From the NCBI RefSeq assembly GCF_013002705.1, contig NZ_JABEND010000001.1, forward strand, positions 124,001-188,000: DNA of 64,000 bases. Direction: 5' to 3'. This stretch comes from Nakamurella aerolata. GTDB lineage: Bacteria > Actinomycetota > Actinomycetes > Mycobacteriales > Nakamurellaceae. Positions 45,680-56,726 of this stretch are shown here, piece by piece. Below the pieces are notes generated by a model. The model did not search any database. It was not told where the DNA came from and worked only from the letters and a program-made list of their open reading frames with translations. The position numbers were made by a program, and so were the translations under genes. Within the stretch, counting starts at the first letter, position 1. Every line of letters starts with the position of its first letter.

Positions 45680-46812
45680 CCGAACCCGCTGCCGCCGCCG
45701 GCCCGGTGCTGGTCGACGAGGTCACCGACGCGGCCGGTCTGCGCGAGTTCGTCGAGTACCGCCCGGCCGGTCTGCTGTTCGACGGGACCGTCCCGCCGTT
45801 GCAACCGACGGTCCGAAGCTGGTTCTCCGGCACCCATGCACAGGCGCGGTTCTCGCCGGTGCGGATGTTGGTGGCCCGCAACAACAACGGCGGTGTCGTC
45901 GGGCGCACCTGCATGCATCACAATCCGAAGATGGACGCACGGCTCGGCGTCGACACGGCCCTGTTCGGACTCACCGAGTTCGACGACGATGCCGCGCTGC
46001 GCGCGCTGCTGGGGCACGCCGAAAAAGACGCAAGGGCCGCCGGCCGCAGTGCGCTGTTCGGCCCGGTGGCGCTGCTGCCGAACCAGACCGGGGGTGTGAT
46101 CACCTCGGGGTTTCAGCACCGCGGCTTCGTCGACTCGCCCTGGAACCCCGATCACTACCCGCGGGCCTACGAAAAGCTGGGCTTCAACAGGGTTTTCACC
46201 GGTCAAACCTGGATCTGTGACGCGTTCGACGCGCTGGACCCGGACCGGACGTTCCGCTTCGACGACGGTCGCCTCGCCGCCGAGAACCTGCGGGTGCACC
46301 GAGTCCGACCCTGGCAGCTCAGGCGGTTCCTTCCGATCTTCCGCGAGCTGCTCAACGCTGCGTTCGCGCAGCTGGGCTACTACACGCCTATTGACGCGGA
46401 AGAACTCGCCGACCAGACGGCCGGTCTTGGCTACATTCTCGACCCGGCGCTCATCCTGTGGCTCAGCCGCGGCGGCGAGCCAGTGGCGTTCGTGCTGGTG
46501 ATCCCCGACCTCAGCGAGGTGCTGCAGCGCTTCAACGGCGCCTTCGGCATCCGTGAGCAGCTCGCGGCGCTGCGGCATCGCCGCCCCGGGGAGGCGATCC
46601 TGGTGGTGAAAGGCACGGCGCCGGCCGCCCAGGGACGCGGCTACCTCACACTGCTGTCGCGGGAACTGTTGCGGGGCTTGCAGTCCGGCGGTTACCGAAC
46701 GCTGCGCTCCACCTTCGTCGAGGACGATAACGCGGCCTCGGCGGCGCAGTACCGACGGATGGGCGGCCGACCGCTGCACGACACCACCTTCTACCGCAAG
46801 GACCTCGGTTGA
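45676..46812 (+). CDS. GNAT-type N-acetyltransferase-like protein
   Basis: 378 residues from GTG 45676, which overlaps the previous stop. Two GNAT-like halves can be seen: the first around residues 20-190, with RMLVARNNNGGVVGRTCMHHN and LFGPVALLPNQTGGVITSGF; the second ending in GTAPAAQGRGYLTLLSRELLRGL (acetyl-CoA pyrophosphate loop, QGRGY) and TFVEDDNAASAAQYRRMG. This long form is typical of uncharacterised acyl/acetyltransferases in biosynthetic or envelope-modifying clusters. Acceptor unknown. Next gene starts at the stop (TTG/TGA overlap). Confidence 0.75.
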   Translation: MTEPAAAAGPVLVDEVTDAAGLREFVEYRPAGLLFDGTVPPLQPTVRSWFSGTHAQARFSPVRMLVARNNNGGVVGRTCMHHNPKMDARLGVDTALFGLTEFDDDAALRALLGHAEKDARAAGRSALFGPVALLPNQTGGVITSGFQHRGFVDSPWNPDHYPRAYEKLGFNRVFTGQTWICDAFDALDPDRTFRFDDGRLAAENLRVHRVRPWQLRRFLPIFRELLNAAFAQLGYYTPIDAEELADQTAGLGYILDPALILWLSRGGEPVAFVLVIPDLSEVLQRFNGAFGIREQLAALRHRRPGEAILVVKGTAPAAQGRGYLTLLSRELLRGLQSGGYRTLRSTFVEDDNAASAAQYRRMGGRPLHDTTFYRKDLG

Positions 46813-47915
46813 GCACCGCGACCTGGACCGAGCGCTTCCATCGGGCCGAGCCCGCGCTGCGCCGGGCCCCCAGCGCGCACAACACTCAGCCATGGACGGT
46901 TCAGCTCACCGCGAGCGGCTGGACGATCGGCTGGGACGCCGACCGGGAGCTGGTGGTGGGCGACCCGACCCGCCGCGATCTGTGGCTGTCGTTGGGCGCG
47001 TTCACCGAATCCGCGGTGATTGCTCTCGGGGAGCAGGGGGTCAGCGCGGCCGTCGAGTACCTGCCAACAGCAGCTGCCGGGCCGGGCCGCGTGCTCGTCA
47101 CCGAAGCGGGCGGCTCGGCCGGCACCGGTGATCCCGCCGCCGCGACCGCATCGGGCGGTGAAAACCCTTTCACGGCCGGCGATCTGCTGGATCGACGCAC
47201 CGCGCGCGGCGAGTACCGGCCAGTCGACCACGGCGACATCGACCTGCGTCAGCTGATGTCCGCGGCCAAGGCACCGGGAACGCTCACCCTGCTGCCCGGA
47301 GGGTTCGCACAGGAGTTGCTCGCGGTGGCCGAGCCGTGGAGCTACCGGAACCCGGCCCTTGTCGCCGAGTTGCGGCGCTGGCTCCGCCTGAACCGCCGCG
47401 ACAGTCGCTATCGCCAGGACGGCCTCAGTGATGCTGCTCTTGGGTTGAGCCGGTGGCAGGCGCTCGGCCTGCGGGGCGCGCTGTCGGCGCCGGTCTGGGC
47501 GGTGCTGCGCCGGATCGGCGGCCCACGGCTGCTGGCGGCCGCGGCCCACGCACCGGCCGGCGGCAGCGTGGCGGTGTTCGCCGTCCCGGCCGCGCAGGCT
47601 GCCGAACCCGCGGACATGATCGAGCGCGGCCGAGAACTGTTGCGGCTGTGGCTGGCCGCCGGCCGGCGCGGGTGGCGGGTGCACCCGCTGAGCGTGCTGC
47701 TGGACTGCCCGGCCACCGGACGGCAATTGACGCAGTACCTGAACGCCGATCGGCCGAACTCCAACGGGGACAACACTTGCCGCGAGAACCCCGTGGCCGA
47801 CGCGTCGAACTGGGTGCCACTGGCAGTGTTTCGGATCGGTACACCGCTGCGGCAGCCGGAACTGTCCGCGCGGCGTCCGGTGCCGATGCGTCAGCCGCCG
47901 GGTAGTGGTGGCTGA
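46809..47915 (+). CDS. Nitroreductase-family protein, Acg-like
   Basis: 368 residues. The start has the FMN-binding signature ALRRAPSAHNTQPWTV; LDRRTARGEYRPVDHGDI and the C-terminal VHPLSVLLDCPATGR also fit the Acg/nitroreductase-like group. Some members of this group bind flavin without known reductase activity. TTG 46809 overlaps the previous stop. Its 3' end overlaps the convergent NUDIX gene by 25 bases. Last gene of the ligase cluster; role unknown. Confidence 0.75.
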   Translation: MSTATWTERFHRAEPALRRAPSAHNTQPWTVQLTASGWTIGWDADRELVVGDPTRRDLWLSLGAFTESAVIALGEQGVSAAVEYLPTAAAGPGRVLVTEAGGSAGTGDPAAATASGGENPFTAGDLLDRRTARGEYRPVDHGDIDLRQLMSAAKAPGTLTLLPGGFAQELLAVAEPWSYRNPALVAELRRWLRLNRRDSRYRQDGLSDAALGLSRWQALGLRGALSAPVWAVLRRIGGPRLLAAAAHAPAGGSVAVFAVPAAQAAEPADMIERGRELLRLWLAAGRRGWRVHPLSVLLDCPATGRQLTQYLNADRPNSNGDNTCRENPVADASNWVPLAVFRIGTPLRQPELSARRPVPMRQPPGSGG

Positions 47916-48340
47916 GCCACCTCGCCGGGACTCGCCGCTGCTATCGCCTTCCGGTACACCTCTGGTACTGCGTCCGGTAACCGGTCCACCGGCAGCCATG
48001 CGAGCTGCGTGTGCTCGGTCGACAACAGCAACGGGGCACGCCCCCGCACCCGGCAGCGATACGCCCGAATCACCACGGTGCGGCCCGGCAGCACCTCCAG
48101 CGGTGCCTGCAGCACCAGCTCACCAACATCGACCGCCTGCCCGGTTTCCTCCAGCACCTCGCGGCGGACGGCTTCCGGGTCGGACTCGGCCGGTTCGGCG
48201 CGGCCGCCTGGCAGCTCCCACTCGTCACGGGTGTTGCGGCACAACAACACCTGACTGCCGCCGCGGGAAAGTTCGCGCAGTACCACGGCTTTCAGCGATG
48301 TCGGGGTTGTATCCGGCGCACCGCCGCGATTCGACTCCAC
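47891..48340 (-). CDS. NUDIX hydrolase
   Basis: 149 residues. The NUDIX box GX5EX7REUXEEXGU is exact: GRAEPAESDPEAVRREVLEETGQA. Hydrolyses a nucleoside diphosphate linked to another moiety; substrate not predictable. Located 10 bases downstream of mdh on the same strand, so probably co-transcribed. ATG 48340. Confidence 0.88.
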   Translation of the reverse strand: MESNRGGAPDTTPTSLKAVVLRELSRGGSQVLLCRNTRDEWELPGGRAEPAESDPEAVRREVLEETGQAVDVGELVLQAPLEVLPGRTVVIRAYRCRVRGRAPLLLSTEHTQLAWLPVDRLPDAVPEVYRKAIAAASPGEVAQPPLPGG

Positions 48341-48350
48341 CGGTGACGAG

Positions 48351-49675
<1,325 letters not shown>

Positions 49676-51447
49676 GTGCATGCCGCGGTGAGCGCCGGAT
49701 CCGCCGTCAGGGATGTGCTGCGCGGGTTTCCGGAAACCGCCAAGGCCACCGCGTGGGGGCTGGCCACGGCGTGGCGGCAGACCCGCAGTGCCGTGGTGCT
49801 CAGCGTTGCCTCCGCCGTGGTTCTCGCTGTCGCTCCCGCGGTGCAGGTGCAGGCCGTCGCCTGGCTGGTCCGCAGCTCGGAATCGTTGCGCGATGCGGCT
49901 TTTCCGCTGCTCACCCTTGTGGTCTTCATCGGTGCAGGGCAGGTGCTCGCCGCCATCGACCTGTTCACCCGCCAGCGCGCGAGCCTGCGGCTGGAGCGTT
50001 CGCTGCAAGCCACGTTGGTCGGCAGGGTGTCGGGGATGTCGCCCGCCGAGCTGGCCGACCCGGCGGTGTCGGCCGACGTGCAGATCAGCCGGGACTCGCT
50101 GCGCGAGCTCGGGATGTTGCCGTGGTCAGCGATCAGCGCGATGTCCGCGGTGCTGGCGTTCGGGGGGTTGTTCGTCTCGGTGTGGTCCATCTCGCCGCTG
50201 GCAGCCGGACTCATCATCGCCGCGATCATCCCCAGCCTGGTGATCTTCGCGTGGCCGCGTCGCGGCAGGCAGCGATCTTCGGCGAGGTCGGCGCGGAGCA
50301 CCGGCGGGTCACCTATCTGGTCGAGCAACTGGTCAGCCAGCGCACCGGGGTGGAGATCGCGTCGTTCGGCTCCGGCGGCCGCCTGGTGCGGCAGATCTCC
50401 GAGCGGCAACTCCGCGCCCACACGCTGCTGGATCGGTTGCTGGTCGGCATCATTCGCGGCTCGGCCTGGGGCGGACTGGCCGGGACCGCGCTGTTGGCCG
50501 GAGCGTTGACGGCCATCGTTGTCGACGGTGCCGGCGGCGCCGGTATCGCCGCGGGGGTGCTGGGCGTCCTCGGCGGAATCGAGGCGACAAGAGGAGCTGC
50601 TTTCGCGCTGGGGGAGGTCTTGGCGGCGACGCCACGAGTGTCGACGTTCCGGCGGGTGACCGCTCCCGGCGCCGCCGGACCGCCGCCCCAGGCCTCGGTG
50701 GTATCTGCGGTCGACCGCTTGGAAGCCAGTGGCGTCTCGGTCGTCTATCCGCGTGCAGCTGCGACCGCACTGAACGACGCGAGCGTGCTGGCGCGGCGCG
50801 GCGAGATGATCGCGCTGGTGGGCGCCAACGGTGCCGGCAAGACGACACTGGTGCGCGCCCTGGTGGGGCTGGTGCGGGTGAGCTCGGGAGCCGTGCTGGT
50901 TGACGGACGCCGGCTGACCGACCTTCCGCTGACCGAGCGGCTGTCCCATTTCGGACTGCTGACCCAGGAGTTCGGTCGGTATGAGCTGACCGTCCGGCAG
51001 GCGGTGCTGCTCGGCCTGCCGGAGGGCGTCGACGTCGCCGACGACGCGATCTGGCGCGCGCTGGAGATCGCCCATCTCGCAGCTCTTGTCGCCGACCTGC
51101 CGGACGGCCTTGACACCCAGCTCGGCGAGCAGTTCGGCGGTACCGGGCTGTCCGGTGGGCAGTGGCAGCGGCTGGCCCTCGCCCGGATCGCGGTGCGAAA
51201 CGCCGGCATCTGGATCTTGGACGAACCGACGTCGACCGTCGACGCCGAGACCGAGCGGGAGATCTTCGGCGAGCTGCTGCAACACCGTCGGCATCGCATC
51301 ACCATCGTGGTGTCGCACCGGGCCTGGACCCTGAAGGGGATGGACCGCATCTACGTTCTCGATGCCGGCCGCATCGTGCAGTGCGGCAGCTACGAGGAAC
51401 TGCTCGGTACTCCTGGCCGATTCCGCGAGCTGTTCGCCGAGCAATGA
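49676..51447 (+). pseudogene. ABC exporter (fused membrane and ATPase domains), frameshifted
   Basis: The membrane domain starts at GTG 49676 and reads well up to AAIIPSLVIFAW, near base 50252. The following helices and the ATPase domain lie one frame away, beginning AASRQAAIFGEVGAEHRRVTY. Adding one G at about 50249-50252 (GCGTGG to GCGGTGG) gives FAVAASRQAAI and restores one reading frame of about 590 residues. ATPase motifs are intact: Walker A GANGAGKTT, signature LSGGQWQRLALARI, Walker B IWILDEPTST. A 1-base deletion is the simple explanation; real inactivation or assembly error cannot be separated here. Confidence 0.8.
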
Positions 51448-51502
51448 GCCGGCCAGTGAGCCCAACAGCGAGCCTCCCTGAGCGGTGCGACACCATGGGG
51501 CA

Positions 51503-52348
51503 ATGACACTGGTCGGGAATCGGGCGAATCGCCATGCTGTATCGAATCACCGTGGGGCGTCCAAGGCGGCTGCCCGGCGCGCCGCGGCCCTGGGGTTGCT
51601 GTCGACGGTTGTGGTCGCCGGTTGTGCCGCCGTCGGCGGCCCGGCCTCGGAAGGTGTTGCGCCAACAGCAGTGTCAACAACAGCGGGGTCAACAACAACG
51701 GGGTCGACAACAACGGTGTCACCAACGGCGGGGTCAACAACGGGAGCGCTGTCCAGCGGGGGACTGCGGACGGGTGGATTCCCGACCACCCGGGTGCCTC
51801 CGCCCACCGACATCGACCGGCCGGACGGGCCGCCGCCCACCCCGGATGCCCGGCTGGGTCCGGCGGCGCTGCGAGAGCTGTTGCGTACCAAGGCGAACGG
51901 GTCAGGGACCTGCAGCGCGGAAGGCCTGCGGGTGCAATCCGGTGACGTCGATGCGGCGCTCGGCCACCGCTACACCACGATCCGCGCGACCAACATCTCA
52001 CAACAGAGCTGCACCCTTGCCGGATACCCTGGCCTGGGGTTCCGCGGCGAGTGGGGTACCCCGTTCGGCGTCGTCGCCGAGCGGCGGGAGATCCCGTTGA
52101 CCGGCCTCGGCAACGAGCAGCCAGATCAACAGCTGCGGTTGGAGCCAGGGGAGGTGGCCGTTGCCGCGCTGGAGTGGACCGGATCGTTGGCGGGCGCCTA
52201 CGACGAAAAGGCATCGTTGCTCGTCCTGCAGGCCACCAGGGGCGGGCAGCCGATCGGCGTGTCGCTGGTCGCCGACAAGCCCGACCTCGGTGCTGGCACC
52301 AGCGTCTACATCGACAGCTGGAAGTCCGCCCAGCCGGAACGCAACTAG
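51503..52348 (+). CDS. Lipoprotein with DUF4232 domain
   Basis: 281 residues from ATG 51503. Signal peptide with lipobox VVAGC (about residues 38-42). Then a Thr/Ser/Gly/Pro-rich stalk with TTAGSTTTGSTTT-like repeats and a DUF4232 domain (about 130-275): CSAEGLRVQSGDVDAALGHRYTTIRATNISQQSCTLAGYPGLGF is typical. DUF4232 domains are extracellular beta-sandwiches of unknown role common in actinomycetes. Convergent with the GH36 remnant. Confidence 0.82.
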   Translation: MTLVGNRANRHAVSNHRGASKAAARRAAALGLLSTVVVAGCAAVGGPASEGVAPTAVSTTAGSTTTGSTTTVSPTAGSTTGALSSGGLRTGGFPTTRVPPPTDIDRPDGPPPTPDARLGPAALRELLRTKANGSGTCSAEGLRVQSGDVDAALGHRYTTIRATNISQQSCTLAGYPGLGFRGEWGTPFGVVAERREIPLTGLGNEQPDQQLRLEPGEVAVAALEWTGSLAGAYDEKASLLVLQATRGGQPIGVSLVADKPDLGAGTSVYIDSWKSAQPERN

Positions 52349-52419
52349 CCCCACGGGCTGCCCGACCGGGCGTGCTGTGCGAACGGAGCAGCACCGTGCC
52401 GGGCAGGTTCGAGATGGCG

Positions 52420-53346
52420 TCAGCCTGGCTCCGTCACCTTCGCCAGCTGCACCAGAAGTACGGTCTGCGGATGCCGGCGCGGCAGCCAGATACCGATGTC
52501 CGACAACGCTTTTCCGGTGACCGTGTCGTCGCCGACGGGGCCGGTCTCCGGGAGCAGGCCGGCACCCTTCCAGCGCTGCTGTTCGGACATCGGTTCCCAC
52601 CACCGCAGCGAGTGTTCCGCGTCCGGCTCCAGCCCGGGAATGCGTAGCGTCACGCCGCGATCGTTCCGCGACTCGTCCAGCTGGACGCAGGCCAGCAACG
52701 CCCGGTCGCGGTCGGGGCCGACGACGCCGTGCGCGAGGATCGCCGGGTCGCCGGTGTCGATCCGGAACATGCGACCGCTGTGCAGCAGCGGTTTCCACTC
52801 GCGGTAGCGCTGCACCCACCAGGCCAGTCGATCGAGTTCGGGTTGGCTCACGTCGCTCAGATCCCATTCAATACCGAAGGATCCGAAGAGGGCCGTGGCA
52901 CAGCGGAAGTCCAGCCCGATGGCACGGCCGGTCTGATGCGAGACCGGAGCGGAGACGTGTGCGCCAAGGTATTCGGGCGCCACCAGCTGCGCTGTCCAGC
53001 GCTGAATGTGTTGGCGCATCAGGGCATCGGTCATGTCCGACGCCCAGAACCGCTGCACCTGCTCGATGGTCTGCAGGTCGACCCGGCCGCCGCCGGACGA
53101 ACAAGATTCCCACTGCACTGCCGGATGCCGGGCGCGCAGGTCGGCGAGCAACGCGGCGTGGGCGGCGGTCTGGTGGTGGAAGGCGGCGACGTTCCCGTGC
53201 GCGTTCGACCCGGCCTCCAGCAGATCCCTGTTGTGATCCCACTTCACGTAGTCGATGTCGTATTCGGTGAGGATCGCGTCGACCTGGTCGCGGACGTGCT
53301 GCCACGCCGCCGGCAGGGTGAGATCGAGCACCAGCGAACCCGACCG
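52420..53346 (-). pseudogene. GH36 alpha-galactosidase, C-terminal remnant
   Basis: On the minus strand homology begins abruptly at SGSLVLDLTLPAAWQHVRDQ, near base 53345, and runs to the stop at 52420. The catalytic nucleophile region YVKWDHNRDL and acid/base region FWASDMTDALMRQHIQRW are kept. Family members have about 700 residues; only about 310 remain, without the N-terminal beta-sandwich and the first barrel strands. The open frame upstream is antisense to another gene and is not homologous. The truncation point coincides with the 3' end of an unrelated plus-strand gene fragment. Confidence 0.78.
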
Positions 53347-53444
53347 CGCTGATGCCGGCGTCCTACTACCGGCCGATGGTGCTGGCGCAGCAGGGCAGGC
53401 TCGGCGACGGTGCCTACCCGATCGGCGCCATCGACATCGGCTGA
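53346..53444 (+). pseudogene. Orphan 3' end of an unidentified gene
   Basis: A short frame reads ALMPASYYRPMVLAQQGRLG then DGAYPIGAIDIG and ends at TGA 53442-53444, directly followed by a terminator-like stem. It looks like the C terminus of an enzyme but has no start or body: upstream bases belong to the GH36 remnant on the other strand. I cannot name the family. Confidence 0.45.
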
Positions 53445-53447
53445 GAG

Positions 53448-53477
53448 AGCGGGCCCGTGACCTTCCCCGGGCCCGCT
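53448..53477 (+). terminator. Hairpin after the orphan fragment
   Basis: Perfect 9-bp stem AGCGGGCCC/GGGCCCGCT (arms 53448-53456 and 53469-53477), 4 bases after the TGA at 53442-53444. This supports that a real gene once ended there. Confidence 0.6.
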
Positions 53478-53518
53478 CCGCCCCGCCCGTCACCGCAAGC
53501 CACAAGGAGAATCCCCGA

Positions 53519-55946
53519 GTGCCCAACCCGAGTCGCACCGCCAGGCCGGTGCATCTCAACCCCGAGCCCAGCAACCCCGGGCACGACAGCGCCGGACGCA
53601 GCACCGCCGGTCATAGCACCGCCGGGGACGGCACCGAGGTGGACGGGCACCTTGCCCCGGCTGCGCCGTCGTTCAACGGGCTGCGGGTGGTCGGCACGCA
53701 CTTCGAACTGGACGGCAGGCCGCACCTTCCGATCACCGGGGAGATCCACTTCTCGCGGTTGCCGCGGGCGCAATGGCGATCGGTGCTGGCGAGCGCCAAA
53801 GCCTGCGGATTGACCGGCGTGGCAACGTATGTGTTCTGGAACCACCACGAGCCCGACAGGGGCACCCGAGACTTCACCGGTGCCAACGACCTTGCGGCGT
53901 TCGTCGATCTGGCAGCGGCCTACGGCCTCGGCGTGGTGCTGCGCATCGGGCCGTGGGTGCACGGCGAGGCGCGGTACGGCGGCTTTCCCGATTGGGTGCA
54001 GGACGGACCGTGGCAGACCCGCACCGACGATTCCGACTATCTCGCCGTCGTCGGCGAGTGGTACGCGGCGATCGCCGCAGAGCTGGGCAGCTGCCGGCGA
54101 ACCGACCACATCATGGCCATCCAGGTCGAGAACGAGTTGCGTACCCAGCCGGCGCACCTTGCCACCCTGCGCCGACTGGCCGAGCAGCAGGGGCTGCGCG
54201 CCCCGGTCTGGACGGCCACCGGCTGGGGAGCGGCGGAGTTCGACCGCAGCATCCTTTTGCCGGTCTACGGTGGCTATTCCGACGCGTTCTGGACCTCGGC
54301 ACCTCTCGGCTGGGAATCCGCCTGCGCCATGAGTTTCAGCATCCAACCCGACCGCGACGACACGATCATCGGTGCCGACTTCGTGTCGGCTCTGCCGCAG
54401 ACACCCGGAAGGGACGACAGCGACCTTCCGTATGCGACCTGTGAGCTCGGTGGCGGCATGGCTGTCGCATACCACCGGCGGCCGGTCGTGGATCCGGCCG
54501 ACATCGGTGCGATGGCCACCGCCAAACTCGGCTGTGGTTCGGTGTGGCACGGCTACTACGTCTTTCACGGTGGGACGGCAACCGGAGCTGGGCGCCGGAC
54601 CGCTCCAGGAGACCCACAGCACTGGCTATGCGAACGATCTTCCGTTGCGCGACTACGACTTTCAGGCGCCGATCGGCGCCGCGGGCGACGTCCGCGAGCA
54701 TGCTCAACTGCTGCGGCTGCTGCACGGCGGGGTCACCGCGCTGACCGAACTCTTCGCCACCGGGGTCACCACGTTCCCGCCGCCCCGGCAGGTGAACTTG
54801 TTGGACGCCAACACCTTTCGTTACAGTATCCGTACCGCGGGCAACCAGGCGGTCGTTGTCTTCAACAATCATCAGCCGGACACCGCAATGGCGGAGCAGC
54901 CGGACGTGCAGCTGCGGGCTGCGCTGCCTGGCGGCGAGGTGCTGGTGCCGCCGGAACCGGTGACGGTACGTGGCGGCGACTACGGGTTCTGGCCGGCCGG
55001 GATCGACCTGGGCGGCGGGGCGGTGCTGCGATCGGCCAATGTGCAGCCGATCGGCCGGTGCCGAGTGGATGGCGTCCAGGTGTGGGCCTTCCGCCAGGTG
55101 GTGGACGGCGACGCGGTGCTGGACCTCACCCATTCCGCCGGCGCGGCGCGACGGTTGCGGTTGGCGCTGACCGGGGCCGATCCGGTGGTGTCCAGGATCG
55201 CAACGGAGCAAGGTCCCGACATCATGCTGATGGTCGCCAACCGGGAGCAGGCCCCGAACTTGTTCCTCACCGGCGCCGGGCCGATCCTCACCGACGCGAT
55301 GGTGCGGCCGGTGGCGGCAGCCCAGGACGACGCCGAGGGCAACGACCCGGAGGATGCCGGCCGGTTCGCGCAGCAGCTCGAGGTGCTGGCGGCGCGCCCG
55401 TCGGAGATCCGGCGGTGGACGCCGGACGGTGGTTGGACCGCCGGCCGGACGGTGGGCGCCGCCGCCGGGCCGCGCGCCCTGAACACCGTCCGGGTGCAGC
55501 AGGGAACGCGGCCGTCGTTCGAGTTCGGGCGGCTCGCCGAGGGCGAGCGCACAGCGTCGGGGGACGAGGTCGGCGCCGGGGGCCGGCCCAGCGCTCCGGG
55601 TGGCGCGGCCTTCGCCGACGCGGCCGGCTGGCGGGTCGAGCTGCCACCGCTCGACGAACGCGGCCCGGACGACTGGTGCGAGGTGCACTGGGAAGGCGAC
55701 GTCGTGCGGGTCGCGGTCAGCGATCCGACGATCGACGCCGATGTGGTCGCCGACCAGTTCTGGTCGCCGGGTCGGCCGCTGCGGATCGCCGCGGCCGATC
55801 TCGCCGCTGCGTCCAGCGTGGTGGTGGCGATTCTGGCGCGACCGGAGAACCTCTCGCCGCTGGCTCCGGGGCAGGGCGATGAGGCAACGCTGCTGTCGGT
55901 GCGCTGGGTGACGGTGCAGACGGCACGGCTGCCGCTGCCCGCCTGA
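53519..55946 (+). pseudogene. GH35 beta-galactosidase, frameshifted
   Basis: GTG 53519 with AAGGAG 9 bases upstream. First part: GEIHFSRLPRAQWRSVLA, YVFWNHHEP, IQVENE (acid/base Glu), CELGGGMAVAYHRRPV (nucleophile Glu candidate), up to WHGYYVFHGGT near base 54577. The rest (QPELGAGPLQETHSTGYAND, C-terminal beta domains to TGA 55946) lies one frame away. Removing one G of ACGG at 54575-54578 gives HGGTQPELGAG and one frame of about 800 residues. So a 1-base insertion, real or an assembly error. The product would be a family 35 glycosidase without signal peptide. Confidence 0.8.
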
Positions 55947-55955
55947 GCCCGCGTC

Positions 55956-56726
55956 TCAGCCGGCGTTGACGTCCGACGCGGCGTCGGCATCCAGCAGCCA
56001 GCGGGTGACGCGGCTGCCGGTGGCGCCGCGGGCGGGCAGCGCGACCGGGTCGCCACCGGCCACGGCTTGGGCAACCGCAGGGGCCTTGTCCGGTCCGCCG
56101 ACGATGAACCACACCTCGTCGGCGGTGCGGATGGCGGGCAGCGTCAACGAGATCCGCTCGGGCGGCGGCTTGGGGGAGTCGCGAACGGCGATGGCCCCGG
56201 TGCTGGTGTCGCGCACCGCATCGGTGTCGGGGAACAGCGACGCCATATGCCCCTCCGGCCCCATACCGAGCATCACGATGTCGAATTTCTCCGGCAGCTG
56301 CTCGGTGTATCCGCGGGCTGCCGCGTCGATGTCGGTGCCGAACTCACCGTCGGACGGCGCCATCTCGTAGATCCGTTCCGGGTCGGCGTCGACCACCGCA
56401 AGCAGCGCCTCGCGGGCACCCTTGGCATTGCGGTCGTCGGAATCCTCCGGGACGAAACGTTCGTCACTCCAATAGAAGTCGACGTTGCGCCAGTCCACCG
56501 CGGCACGGGCGGAGGAGGCGGCGACCTGACGCAGCGTTGCGGTACCGACGCCGCCGCCGGTGAGTGCGATGGCCGGAACCCGGCCGGTGGCCTGGATGTC
56601 GGACAGCGCGGTGATCAGCCGGGCCGCGGTCGCCGCGGCCAGCACGTCGCTGTCGGGATAGATCACGATCTCGCGGTCGCCCCGCGCCGAGCCGGGATCG
56701 GTTGCCGCGCTTGCGGTGTCGGTCAC
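55956..56726 (-). CDS. pgl: 6-phosphogluconolactonase
   Basis: Hydrolyses 6-phosphogluconolactone in the oxidative pentose-phosphate pathway. 256 residues. Family parts: ALTGGGVGTATL, WRNVDFYWSDERFVPEDSDDRNAK and FDIVMLGMGPEGHMASLFPDT. GTG 56726 overlaps the opcA stop (GTGA). Last gene of the operon; 9 bases from the convergent GH35 gene end, and no clear terminator stem between them. Confidence 0.95.
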   Translation of the reverse strand: MTDTASAATDPGSARGDREIVIYPDSDVLAAATAARLITALSDIQATGRVPAIALTGGGVGTATLRQVAASSARAAVDWRNVDFYWSDERFVPEDSDDRNAKGAREALLAVVDADPERIYEMAPSDGEFGTDIDAAARGYTEQLPEKFDIVMLGMGPEGHMASLFPDTDAVRDTSTGAIAVRDSPKPPPERISLTLPAIRTADEVWFIVGGPDKAPAVAQAVAGGDPVALPARGATGSRVTRWLLDADAASDVNAG

